Part shown: piece after piece, positions 16,893 to 28,989 of the stretch
Numbering within the stretch: the stretch's first letter is position 1
How the letters are laid out: each line of letters opens with the position of its first letter
NCBI RefSeq assembly: GCF_049650445.1
Contig: NZ_JBASAD010000032.1
Coordinates: forward strand, 1 to 64,000
From: Castellaniella sp049650445
Lineage (GTDB): Bacteria > Pseudomonadota > Gammaproteobacteria > Burkholderiales > Burkholderiaceae_B
Reading direction: 5' to 3'
DNA: 64,000 nt
Position numbers and translations under genes: made by a program
Notes under the pieces: model-generated
Seen by the model: only the letters and a program-made list of their open reading frames with translations
Database searches by the model: none
What the model was told of the DNA's origin: nothing

Positions 16893-18320
16893 TCAATAAA
16901 CGGAACGCATCGCGTCCCAGGAAACGTGACCGTCGGCCACACCGGTCGCAAAACCGGTGCAGTCGAGGCCGCTCAGATCGATCCAACCGGCGTCAATGCG
17001 GAGCCGGACGGCGCCGTCGGAATGTTCGTAAAGCGTCGGGAAACCTTGCAGGAACCCCTGTTGTTCGGCCTGCGGCGCGGCGGCCAGGCCGTTGACGTAG
17101 TGATGTCCGTTGCGTTCCACGTGGGTCAGGCCCAGCCAGCCGGCCAGGGCCAGATCCTGCTGGACGCCCAGGCCCGCCTGCATCGTGAGATCCTCGCCCG
17201 ACAGGAAATAGGTCCGCCCGGTCTCGCGCGACCAGGCTGCGCAACGCGCGGCGTTGAGCACGGATTTGTAGAAGCCCTTGCAGCTCTTGCTGGACACGCC
17301 GGTGTAGCCCACCGCCCGCGCGCGGGGGAAGGCGTCGAGCGTGGCGTCCGATTCATCCACCAGCAGCGGCACGCGCGGGCTGAGCGCCGAGACATCCGCT
17401 TCCAGCGCCTGCGTGCGCGCCAGCGGCTGCTCGATGAACGCCAGACGGTCCACCAGCGGCGCCAGCGCGGGTTCCCGCTCCAGGCGATCCAGGAATTCCG
17501 CCAGATGCGCCGCGTCGCGGTACTGCTCATTGCCGTCGAACGTCACCAGATCCATGACGTCCTGGATCACCGGGACGATCTCGGCCAGGCGGCTCACGTC
17601 GCCCGCCGCATCGCCCCCGAGCTTGATCTTGAAGTGACGATGGCCGTAACGGGCCACGGCCTGCGCCAGGCTGACGGGCAGGCCGTCATCCGGCGAACCG
17701 GGCCGGGGCTCGGCCAGCGCATCGGCCAGGCCGACCGTATGCCGCGCCGCAATCCGGTGGCCGGCCAGGGACATGGGATGCGCAGCCAGGAAGGCATCCA
17801 GATCGAAATCCAGCAGGTCGTCGGCCAGGCCGGTACCTGCCAGGCGCATGCCTGCGACGTTCGTCGACAAGGCTGGGGCAAATCCCATCTCCAGGATACG
17901 GCAGACGGCGTCGAACACGGCCCGGTCCACCAGGGCGGGACCGTAGGACGCCACCAGGGGCGGCAGGCCGCGCTGCGCCGCCGCTTCATGGATGGCCCTG
18001 TAGTGACGGGCAGAATGCCCCCAGGCGGTGCCGGGCCCGGCATCCGAGCCATAGGCTTCGCGGGTCAGGGTCAGGGCCTCGCGCAATTGTGCGAAGTTCT
18101 GTTCCTGCGTCAGTTCGGGGCGCTTGTCGAACCATTTGGGGATCATCATCTCGGCCGCGCAGCCCGTCGCCGTCCGGCCGTCTTCCAGGCGGATGCGCGT
18201 GCGGACGTAGGCCTGGGGACAGGCGTTCACGGTGGCGCTGCCGAACCTGAAGGGCAGCCGCAGGGTGACATCGCGCTCGGCAAAGCGGATGTCCTCGATC
18301 ACAAAACGAATGGCGTGCAT
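16893..18320 (-). CDS. Enolase-superfamily (mandelate racemase-like) protein
   Basis: A 475-residue member of the mandelate racemase/muconate lactonising group. It shows K231-I-K233 (HFKIKLGGD, second barrel strand), D262 in TFDGNEQY, E297 in FIEQPLAR and D322-E323 in LLVDESDATL as metal ligands, and Lys residues in SSKSCKGF as a further acid/base candidate. The N-terminal capping domain is present, and the whole is longer than the usual 360-400 residues. GAGGAC precedes the ATG at 18320. These enzymes abstract a proton next to a carboxylate, so an acid-sugar dehydratase or epimerase is plausible. It is 59 bases downstream of the ABC ATPase gene. Confidence 0.82.
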   Translation of the reverse strand: MHAIRFVIEDIRFAERDVTLRLPFRFGSATVNACPQAYVRTRIRLEDGRTATGCAAEMMIPKWFDKRPELTQEQNFAQLREALTLTREAYGSDAGPGTAWGHSARHYRAIHEAAAQRGLPPLVASYGPALVDRAVFDAVCRILEMGFAPALSTNVAGMRLAGTGLADDLLDFDLDAFLAAHPMSLAGHRIAARHTVGLADALAEPRPGSPDDGLPVSLAQAVARYGHRHFKIKLGGDAAGDVSRLAEIVPVIQDVMDLVTFDGNEQYRDAAHLAEFLDRLEREPALAPLVDRLAFIEQPLARTQALEADVSALSPRVPLLVDESDATLDAFPRARAVGYTGVSSKSCKGFYKSVLNAARCAAWSRETGRTYFLSGEDLTMQAGLGVQQDLALAGWLGLTHVERNGHHYVNGLAAAPQAEQQGFLQGFPTLYEHSDGAVRLRIDAGWIDLSGLDCTGFATGVADGHVSWDAMRSVY

Positions 18321-18379
18321 GTCTCGCGTCCTCGCCCTCGGGCGGGATTAGTGTGAACAGGCCCTCGTGCAAACAGACC

Positions 18380-19159
18380 TTAGTGGTCCAGGATGCCTTC
18401 GGAAAAGAAGTGCGCACGAATCTGCTTGGCGTACTTTGCGAACTCGGGCGAGCCCATGACGTCCAGCGAACGCATGCGCGGCAGATCGATGTCGTAGACC
18501 GCCGCGATGGAGCCGGGCCGCTCGCTCATGACGAGGACCCGGTCCGACAGAAAGATCGCCTCGGGAATGCTGTGCGTGATCAGCAGGACCGTCTTGCGGG
18601 ACTCGGCCCAGATCCGCTGCAGTTCGAGGTTCATCTTTTCGCGCGTCATGGCATCGAGCGCCCCGAAAGGCTCGTCCATCAGCAACAGCGCCGGATCGTG
18701 CAGCAGCGCCCGGCAGATCGAGGCGCGCTGCTGCATGCCCCCCGAAAGCTGCCAGGGGTACTTGCCCTCGAAACCGGACAGGCCGGCCATTTCCATGAGT
18801 TGAAGTGCGCGTTCGCGTGCCGGCCCCATCGGCATGCGGCGCATTTCGGCCTGCAGCAGAATGTTGTCCAGCACGCTGCGCCAAGCCAGCAGAACAGCAC
18901 TCTGGAAGACGATGCCCACGTCCTTGCGCGGCCCCGAAATGGGTTGCCCCGACAGCATCAGCCGCCCCTCGGTGAGGGGCAGCAGGCCGGCGACCATCTT
19001 CAGCAAGGTGCTCTTGCCGCAGCCCGAAGGCCCGACGACGGATACGAACTCGCCCTTGCGGATGCTGAAGTCCAGCGGTTTCAGGGACTCGACGGCGCCG
19101 TCCCGGGTCTGGTAGACCTTGGTGACGCCAGCGGCTTCGATGAGGATGTCGTCAGACAT
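18380..19159 (-). CDS. ABC importer ATPase (SsuB/TauB type)
   Basis: A 259-residue ATPase with Walker A GPSGCGKST at 43-51, Q-loop at VFQSAV, signature LSGGM at 138-142, Walker B LLLMDEP at 158-164 and switch His in LLITHS. The architecture matches the nitrate/sulfonate/taurine family that works with NMT1-type binding proteins. It lies 19 bases after the binding-protein gene and upstream of the catabolic enzymes in one operon. The substrate is unknown but is presumably what the downstream enzymes process. Confidence 0.92.
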   Translation of the reverse strand: MSDDILIEAAGVTKVYQTRDGAVESLKPLDFSIRKGEFVSVVGPSGCGKSTLLKMVAGLLPLTEGRLMLSGQPISGPRKDVGIVFQSAVLLAWRSVLDNILLQAEMRRMPMGPARERALQLMEMAGLSGFEGKYPWQLSGGMQQRASICRALLHDPALLLMDEPFGALDAMTREKMNLELQRIWAESRKTVLLITHSIPEAIFLSDRVLVMSERPGSIAAVYDIDLPRMRSLDVMGSPEFAKYAKQIRAHFFSEGILDH

Positions 19160-19178
19160 GGGCGCTTCCAGTACGGCT

Positions 19179-20192
19179 TCAGTTCTTGGGGAGATAGTCC
19201 AGGGTCACGTAGTCGGCAGGTTTGCCGCGCTGCGCCGGCTCCACCCCGCCGAACTCGACCAGCAGGTCCAGCGACTTGTCCACGTTGTCCATGGCGACGC
19301 GAAACGGCGGCTGGCCTTTGGTTTCCGGGGTGTGGTAGAGCTCGATGCTGCGCTTCAGACCGACCAGCAGGGTATCGGACACGCCGGCCTTGGGCTTGGC
19401 TTCCAGCATGGCGTCCACGGCGGCCTGCGGATCTTTTTCCGCCGCCTCGACGGCGCGTGTGGAAGCGCGCATGAAGCGACGCGTCAGATCGCCATGCTCA
19501 GCCAGCCAGTCCTTGTTGACGATGATGCCCGAGCTGATCTGGTTGACGCCGGAATCGGCGAAACGGATCGGATGCACCGGCTTGCCGGTGGCGTCCTGCA
19601 GTTTGATGGCCTGGTCCATGACGTAGCCCAGCAGCATGTCGGCGCGACCCGTCATGACCGCATTGAGCTTGGTCTGGGCGTCGCCCGAGACGATCTTGAT
19701 CTGTGCGGGATCGATCTTGTTGGCCTTGAGGAAGATCGGCCACATCTGCGACATCGAATCGCCCGGCGTGACTGCGACCGTCTTGCCGACGATGTCCTGC
19801 GGAGTCTTGATGCCTTTCTCTTCGAAGCCCATGACGGACATCGGGCTGACCTGGAACAGGACGCCGGTCGAGATCAGCGGCGCACCCTTGGCGGCCGCCT
19901 TGATCATGGTGGTGACGTCGATGTAGCCGAAGTTCACGGACTTGGCGGCGACCGCCTGCGCGGTCACGGCCGAGCCCCGGCCTTCCTGGATGTCCAGGTT
20001 GATGCCTTCTTCGGCGTAGTAACCCAGCTTCTTGCCCAGGAAGAACGGTGCGTGCTCGCTGTACAGATACCAGTTCAGCATCAGCGTCACGTCATCCTTG
20101 GGCTTGTCCTGCGCCTGGGCGGGCGTGGCGCCCAGCATCGTGGCGGCCAGCGCCAGGCCGACCCCGGCTTTGAGCAAATCGCGGCGTATCAT
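19179..20192 (-). CDS. ABC importer substrate-binding protein, NMT1/THI5 type, Tat signal
   Basis: A 337-residue periplasmic binding protein starting MIRRDLLKAGVGLALAATML, a twin-arginine-type signal (RRDLLK) with cleavage likely after AQA. The mature part, VTLMLNWYLYSEHAPFFLGK, GYYAEEGINLDIQEGRG and GKTVAVTPGDS, is typical of NMT1/ThiY and SsuA-like proteins that bind small organic anions or pyrimidine-like compounds. The ATG at 20192 follows GAAGGAG by seven bases. It sits between the permease and ATPase genes. The ligand is unknown. Confidence 0.9.
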   Translation of the reverse strand: MIRRDLLKAGVGLALAATMLGATPAQAQDKPKDDVTLMLNWYLYSEHAPFFLGKKLGYYAEEGINLDIQEGRGSAVTAQAVAAKSVNFGYIDVTTMIKAAAKGAPLISTGVLFQVSPMSVMGFEEKGIKTPQDIVGKTVAVTPGDSMSQMWPIFLKANKIDPAQIKIVSGDAQTKLNAVMTGRADMLLGYVMDQAIKLQDATGKPVHPIRFADSGVNQISSGIIVNKDWLAEHGDLTRRFMRASTRAVEAAEKDPQAAVDAMLEAKPKAGVSDTLLVGLKRSIELYHTPETKGQPPFRVAMDNVDKSLDLLVEFGGVEPAQRGKPADYVTLDYLPKN

Positions 20193-20244
20193 GCATGTCT
20201 CCTTCGGGCACTGACGGCCCTTGTTGTGCAATGAAATCAGGCCC

Positions 20245-21009
20245 CTAGCGCTGTGAAGCGTGCCAGGGAATCATCATGCGCTCGATCAGATCGACGACCG
20301 CGAACAGCAGCACGCCGATGATCGAAAGCAATACCAGCCCCGCGAACATCAAGGGCAGATCGAAATTGCCGTTGGCGACCTGCAGGACATAACCGATGCC
20401 CGAATTCGAACCGACGAACTCGCCCACCACCGCGCCGACGACGGCCAGCGTGACCGAGACTTTCAGGCCGCTGAACATGGCGGGCAGGGCCGCCGGCAGG
20501 CTGATCTTGAAAAAGGTCTGCAGACGGCTCGCCCCCATGGAGCGCGCCAGGTCGAGCATGTCGGACTCGACCGACTTGAAGCCCATGACGGTGGACACCA
20601 CGATGGGGAAGAAACCCAGCAGAAAGGCCGTGATGATCTTGGGCAGGATGCCGAAGCCGAACCACACGACGAACAGCGGCGCAATCGCCACCTTGGGCAC
20701 ACTTTGCGAGAACACCAGCAAGGGGTAGACGTAGGATTCCACGAGACGGGAATAGGCGATCACCATGGCGATAGGCACGCCAACCACGATGGACAGCAGA
20801 AAGCCCCAGATGGTCGCCTCGGTCGTGAACCAGCTTTCTGTCAGCAGCATGGGCCACTGCTCGACGAGTTGAACCAGGACCTTGCCGGGCGGCGGGATGA
20901 GATACGCGGGGATGCTGAAGACCCGGATGGTCAGATCCCAAAGTACCAGCAGGAACAGCACCAGCAGGAGCGGCCGCAGGGCCGGGGACAACAACAGCTT
21001 GCGCAACAT
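20245..21009 (-). CDS. ABC importer permease (SsuC/TauC type)
   Basis: A 254-residue inner-membrane permease with about six hydrophobic segments and the BPD_transp_1 EAA loop at LARSMGASRLQTFFKISLPA, where the ATPase docks. The ATG at 21009 follows AGGAG by six bases. It is the first gene of a seven-gene operon running down to 13.6 kb; a TetR gene ends 142 bases upstream. The intervening DNA carries three palindromes that are operator candidates. Confidence 0.92.
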   Translation of the reverse strand: MLRKLLLSPALRPLLLVLFLLVLWDLTIRVFSIPAYLIPPPGKVLVQLVEQWPMLLTESWFTTEATIWGFLLSIVVGVPIAMVIAYSRLVESYVYPLLVFSQSVPKVAIAPLFVVWFGFGILPKIITAFLLGFFPIVVSTVMGFKSVESDMLDLARSMGASRLQTFFKISLPAALPAMFSGLKVSVTLAVVGAVVGEFVGSNSGIGYVLQVANGNFDLPLMFAGLVLLSIIGVLLFAVVDLIERMMIPWHASQR

Positions 21010-21069
21010 TCAGGTCTCCTGCAATGCCGCACGCCGGAATTCCGGTGCGCCGCACCTGTCGTTTTTCTC

Positions 21070-21089
21070 AATTCACTGATTGGTGAATT
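21070..21089. promoter_or_regulatory. Inverted repeat, TetR operator candidate
   Basis: AATTCAC (21070-21076) and GTGAATT (21083-21089) form a perfect seven-base inverted repeat with a six-base spacer, 60 bases upstream of the permease start. Size and position suit a TetR-family operator controlling the catabolic operon; binding by the adjacent TetR is inferred. Confidence 0.5.
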
Positions 21090-21109
21090 ATGGGTGCGGC
21101 CTGATTCAA

Positions 21110-21144
21110 GTGTCAATGATGACACCCGCTAGGGATATCCCTAG
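21110..21144. promoter_or_regulatory. Two further palindromes upstream of the permease operon
   Basis: GTGTCA/TGACAC (21110-21115 and 21120-21125, four-base spacer) is followed at once by CTAGGGATATCCCTAG (21129-21144), a perfect 16-base palindrome. Both lie between the TetR stop and the permease gene. They may be extra operator sites or, for the second, part of the end of the TetR transcript. Confidence 0.4.
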
Positions 21145-21151
21145 GAGGTTC

Positions 21152-21850
21152 TCAGGAGGTTCTTACGGCACGCCTGGACGCAGGCTGGCCGCCGTCCGGC
21201 GGCTCGCTGATCGCGTAACCGACGACCAGGTCCGTCATGTGCGACAGGCGTTCATCGAGGGCCTCGGTCGCGCGCAGATCACGCCCGAAGATCACCGACA
21301 GGGTGTCGTTGTTGGCCAAGTAGAAAAAACCGAGGGAGGCGATGGAAATGTAAAGCTGGACGGGGTCGATCCCCGCGCGGAACAGGCCGTCCGCCCGCCC
21401 GCGTTCGAGCAGCCCGTCGAGCAGTCGGACCAGCGGAGAATGCATTTCGCGGATCTTGCCCGACTGCTTCAGATGGCTGGCGCGCGAGAGGTTCTCGCTG
21501 GCCAGCAGGGACAAAAACTCCGGGTGCGCCAGAAAGTAATGCCAGGTGAAAGTGACGAGTGTGCGCAGGGCCTCGATGGGCTCAAGCGCATCCAGATGCA
21601 GCCCCTGCTCGGCCTGGCGGATGTCCGCATAAGCGTTTTCAAGGACGGACAGGAACAGATCGTCCTTGTTGCCGAAATAGTAGTAGATCAGGCGCTTGTT
21701 CACGCCGGCGCGTTCCGCGATGCGATCCACGCGTCCGCCGGCAAAGCCGTGTTCGCTGAATTCGTCGCGAGCGGCTTTCAGGATCGCCGCCTGTGAGCGA
21801 TCCGTGTCGCGCGAAACGGGCGCCGACCGGGAGTTCGGTTTCTGTGCCAT
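21152..21850 (-). CDS. TetR-family transcriptional regulator
   Basis: A 232-residue regulator. The N-terminal DNA-binding domain (about 18-70) shows AAILKAARDEFSEHGFAGGR, VDRIAERAGVNKRLIYYYFG and NKDDLFLSVLENAY, the TetR helix-turn-helix signature. The C-terminal ligand domain is of the kind often found beside NMT1-type transporters. It is nine bases downstream of the SDR gene and immediately upstream of the ABC/catabolic operon, so that operon is its likely target. The effector molecule is probably the imported compound or a breakdown product. This is inference from position. Confidence 0.9.
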   Translation of the reverse strand: MAQKPNSRSAPVSRDTDRSQAAILKAARDEFSEHGFAGGRVDRIAERAGVNKRLIYYYFGNKDDLFLSVLENAYADIRQAEQGLHLDALEPIEALRTLVTFTWHYFLAHPEFLSLLASENLSRASHLKQSGKIREMHSPLVRLLDGLLERGRADGLFRAGIDPVQLYISIASLGFFYLANNDTLSVIFGRDLRATEALDERLSHMTDLVVGYAISEPPDGGQPASRRAVRTS

Positions 21851-21859
21851 GACCGGATT

Positions 21860-22687
21860 TTACGGATGTTCGCCCATTCTGGGTTTGCGCTTGCGCCGTG
21901 CTGCCACCGCATCGTACAGCGCATCGGGCACGAGGCGCAGCAAGCGCGCCACCCAGGCCATGGGCCAGGGAATGACACGGTAGGACACGCCGGCGTCGAT
22001 GGCCCGCACGGCCTGCTCGGCAAAACGATCGACAGGCATCAGAAAGGGCATGCGATAGGGATTGCGTGCCGTCATGGGCGTGGCGATGAACCCCGGCGCC
22101 ACCGTCACGACGCGCACGCCGCTGCCGTGCAGTTCGACCCGCAGGCTTTCGCAATACGCGCGCACGGCTGCTTTCGAGGCGCTGTAGGCGCCTGCACCCG
22201 GCAGGCCGCGCACCCCCGCCACGCTGCCGATGCCCACCAGCGTGCCCCGCCCTCGCGCGCGCATCGGCGCGACGAAGGGCTCGAAGGTCGTCACCATGGA
22301 CAGGACGTTGGTGTCGAAAATGGCCTGGAAAACCGTGTGATCCTCGGGCGCGTCGGTCAGGGTGCCGGCGCTGATGCCGGCGCTGGCGATGACCAGGTCG
22401 ACCGGGCCGCTGTCCAGGAAATCCCGCGCCGCCACATGCAGGGCCACGCGATCGCGCACGTCCAGCGCGTAGATCCGATGTCCCTGCCCAGGCAGGCTGC
22501 GGCACAGGCCTTGCAAAGCATCCAGGCGGCGGCCGACCAGGCCCAGTTCACAGCCCCGCGCCGCATACCGGCGCGCCAGGGCGGCGCCGATGCCGCTGCT
22601 GGCGCCCGTGATGAAGACGCGGCGCCCGGGCAAGGAGCAAGAGGCCGCGTCCGGTTCGAGAAATGCCGTCTTACTGGACCGTGTCAT
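21860..22687 (-). CDS. Short-chain dehydrogenase/reductase (SDR)
   Basis: A 275-residue NAD(P)-dependent oxidoreductase. It has the nucleotide-binding TGASSGIG near the N-terminus, ASAGIS, Ser in IGSVAGV, and the catalytic YSASK. The C-terminus is basic (RRKRKPRMGE), as in some membrane-associated SDRs. The start is the ATG at 22687, which overlaps the last 17 bases of the upstream effector gene; the Shine-Dalgarno is weak, and no later ATG keeps the glycine motif. It is followed closely by the TetR gene. The substrate is unknown, and a role in the catabolic pathway is possible. Confidence 0.85.
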   Translation of the reverse strand: MTRSSKTAFLEPDAASCSLPGRRVFITGASSGIGAALARRYAARGCELGLVGRRLDALQGLCRSLPGQGHRIYALDVRDRVALHVAARDFLDSGPVDLVIASAGISAGTLTDAPEDHTVFQAIFDTNVLSMVTTFEPFVAPMRARGRGTLVGIGSVAGVRGLPGAGAYSASKAAVRAYCESLRVELHGSGVRVVTVAPGFIATPMTARNPYRMPFLMPVDRFAEQAVRAIDAGVSYRVIPWPMAWVARLLRLVPDALYDAVAARRKRKPRMGEHP

Positions 22688-23600
22688 TGTCCCGGCTGAC
22701 CAGGTGCTGGGCTCCGACAATGTCGATCACGGCGCGCGGGGTGCCATCCACGATCCGCAGATCCAGCCGCATTTCCTGCGATTTGTAGAAGGGATGGTCG
22801 CCCTCCGCGAGGATGATATCCAGCTTGCCCTGGCGCTGATCCAGGTCATTCCGGTCATCGGACTCGCTCATGTCGATATCCTTGATGCAAATGGCCTGGA
22901 CACGCAACTCCCCCTCTTCCATCCGCACGTCGTAGCGTACGCTTTGCCCACCCGGCACCATGGCGATGGACGCTTGAAGGAAGTTTCCTTGCACCGACTG
23001 ATTGCATACTTCCATGACCGCCTCGCGCTGACTGGCGGTCACCCCGAGCGCTCCGAGCGCCTCATCGAAATGCCTCATTCTTTCATCGGGCGTGCCCTCG
23101 GGCAGCGAGATCCCCGACACGGAGTAGCTGGCACGGCAGATGTCCGCCTTGACCTGATCCCGCGCAGAGCCAACCCCATTGTGACCCCAGTAATCGCTGC
23201 GGTTCAGTTCGCGCTCCAGCCTCTCGCGGTTCACCGGCAGTTTCTGGAAGCTCAGGGAAAAGCTCGGGCACTGCTCCTCGGACAAGTCCAGGGTGTAGCG
23301 CACGCCCTCTTCGTTCTCCTCAATCTGGAAACGGCTCTGATAGTTGGCGCCGGCCATCTCTTTCAAGGCATGGAAGCTCTCGATCTTCTGGTCATGGGGC
23401 GTCGCCTCGGAGTAGAGGTCGTACAGGCATTTCTTGGCTTCCGTCCGGTTCGTACTGCAAAACCAGTCTGCGACCTTGTCCCAGGTGCGGGAAAAGACAC
23501 TGCCGATGCTGTCTCGACTCGTGGCCTGCCGGATGCTCTGCACATCCTGGGTCCCCAAGGAAACCGGGCCGAAACGCCCTGCGGAAATATCGATGGTCAT
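22671..23600 (-). CDS. Candidate T3SS effector with SifA/SspH/SlrP-like N-terminal translocation domain
   Basis: A 309-residue protein starting at the ATG at 23600 (MTIDISAGRFGPV), seven bases after GAGGAG. Residues 40-47 read WDKVADWF, followed by CSTNRTEAKKCLYDLY, then KIESFHALKEMAGANY and SRFQIEENEE. From memory this aligns with the N-terminal domain of Salmonella effectors SspH2 (WEKMKEFF then CSTHQTEA), SifA and SlrP, whose WEK(I/M)xxFF motif directs translocation. The C-terminal 200 residues match no SifA, SseJ or LRR-ligase domain I know and may be a new activity. A T3SS promoter box stands at 23669-23696. There is no chaperone gene alongside. Alignment was by eye. Confidence 0.75.
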   Translation of the reverse strand: MTIDISAGRFGPVSLGTQDVQSIRQATSRDSIGSVFSRTWDKVADWFCSTNRTEAKKCLYDLYSEATPHDQKIESFHALKEMAGANYQSRFQIEENEEGVRYTLDLSEEQCPSFSLSFQKLPVNRERLERELNRSDYWGHNGVGSARDQVKADICRASYSVSGISLPEGTPDERMRHFDEALGALGVTASQREAVMEVCNQSVQGNFLQASIAMVPGGQSVRYDVRMEEGELRVQAICIKDIDMSESDDRNDLDQRQGKLDIILAEGDHPFYKSQEMRLDLRIVDGTPRAVIDIVGAQHLVSRDNDTVQ

Positions 23601-23668
23601 TGAGTTCTCCTCGCCATGCTCGTTCATCCAGACCGTGAGGGACTACGCCCGCCCACGGCATCTTCCTG

Positions 23669-23696
23669 TAAGTGACCGGCACGCGCCTGAGGTTCC
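23669..23696 (-). promoter_or_regulatory. T3SS-type ECF promoter box (SifA/SspH-like effector)
   Basis: Minus strand: TGGAACC with GGAAC at 23696-23692, 17 bases ending in GGT, then CACTTA (23674-23669). It lies entirely between the 152-residue gene and the effector gene, so the effector has its own promoter with a leader of roughly 60 bases. Confidence 0.75.
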
Positions 23697-23728
23697 ACCT
23701 GGACGCAAATCAGAAGCCGAAGCGCTGA

Positions 23729-24187
23729 TCAGGCCTGCAGCGGGGGATGGAAATGCTCCAGATAGGCCTCAACGACGCCAGGCAGCACCTTGCCCGCCGT
23801 ATAGCTGGCCACGGTCTCGCAGGCCAGGCCGGCGGCCGTCGAGAGCGGTTTCGGAAGGGTGGCGGCCGCGATGTCGCACGGCGTCTTGGCCAATTCCTGG
23901 CCCACCCAACCGCTGCCGATCTCTTTGAGCACCGTCTGCAACCCTTCGGGCTGTTCTTCTGCCGCCTCGTCCGCGCCTTCCGCCACAGCCAGATCCTGAC
24001 CGCGTTGGCTGATGCTGACCAACACCCCGCCAAGAGAACGGGCAATGACCGGCTGCGCCAGATCGCCCGCCACATGGCCTACCACGGCAAGACCACCGCA
24101 CACTGCACTTTTCATCGGCGTCTGCCCAGGCAGCATGCGATTGCAAGCCGTCAGCGCGACTGTCTGGAAAACATCACCCAAATCCAT
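23729..24187 (-). CDS. Hypothetical protein, 152 residues, beside the effector gene
   Basis: Not recognised. The protein starts MDLGDVFQTVALTACNRMLP, has a hydrophobic Gly/Ala/Val stretch at about 25-60 (SAVCGGLAVVGHVAGDLAQP), an acidic patch near 70-80, and a second small-residue-rich stretch near 115-135. It has no signal peptide and no CesT-like pattern. TAGG lies five bases before the ATG. It sits between the carB terminator and the effector's promoter box and lacks its own box. It may be an accessory of the effector, a degraded effector, or unrelated. Coding bias and the uninterrupted frame support a real gene. Confidence 0.5.
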   Translation of the reverse strand: MDLGDVFQTVALTACNRMLPGQTPMKSAVCGGLAVVGHVAGDLAQPVIARSLGGVLVSISQRGQDLAVAEGADEAAEEQPEGLQTVLKEIGSGWVGQELAKTPCDIAAATLPKPLSTAAGLACETVASYTAGKVLPGVVEAYLEHFHPPLQA

Positions 24188-24309
24188 AAAACCTACCCAA
24201 ATGATTGAAAAATGCCATCAATAGCTCGGCAGCGGGCCTTGATCTCTCGGCGCCGCAACGGCACGGTGCAACCTGAGCGCTCCGCGCGACAGAATGGTCT
24301 GACGAAGGG

Positions 24310-24341
24310 GGCGCGCAATCTCCCGCCGGAGACTGCGCGCC
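24310..24341 (-). terminator. Hairpin after carB
   Basis: GGCGCGCAATCTCC (24310-24323) pairs with 24328-24341 with a single mismatch around a four-base loop, eight bases after the carB stop. There is no T-tract. It probably ends the carAB transcript at the edge of the inserted region. Confidence 0.6.
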
Positions 24342-24348
24342 AGGCCGC

Positions 24349-27579
<3,231 letters not shown>

Positions 27580-27595
27580 GGGAGGCGGGCTCTTT

Positions 27596-28765
<1,170 letters not shown>

Positions 28766-28837
28766 AATGGAACCCCGGTTAGGAAGAATCCCCGTGCAGA
28801 TTCAGGGGACTCTAAAAGTCGATATTCAAACCTTCCT

Positions 28838-28867
28838 ATTATACAGCGGAGCAAGGGTTACCCCGAA
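28838..28867 (-). promoter_or_regulatory. Probable carAB promoter
   Basis: Minus strand: a consensus -10 TATAAT at 28843-28838 with a weak -35 TTCGGG at 28867-28862, 18 bases apart. It predicts a leader of about 65 bases before the TTG start of carA, containing a small CCCC/GGGG hairpin. Confidence 0.55.
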
Positions 28868-28989
28868 TATTTCCTGGGAATCCCGTCGGATGCCCCGGCC
28901 GGCGCGGCCTCCGGCACCCTGCCCGTCCCCGCCGGGAAATGGTCTACAGTAGGGGTCTCGCAACCCTGTCTGACTGGATCACCGCCCTC

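Noticed and set aside
24188..24348. T3SS promoter box before the 152-residue gene
   Set aside because: No GGAAC with the right downstream element in either orientation.
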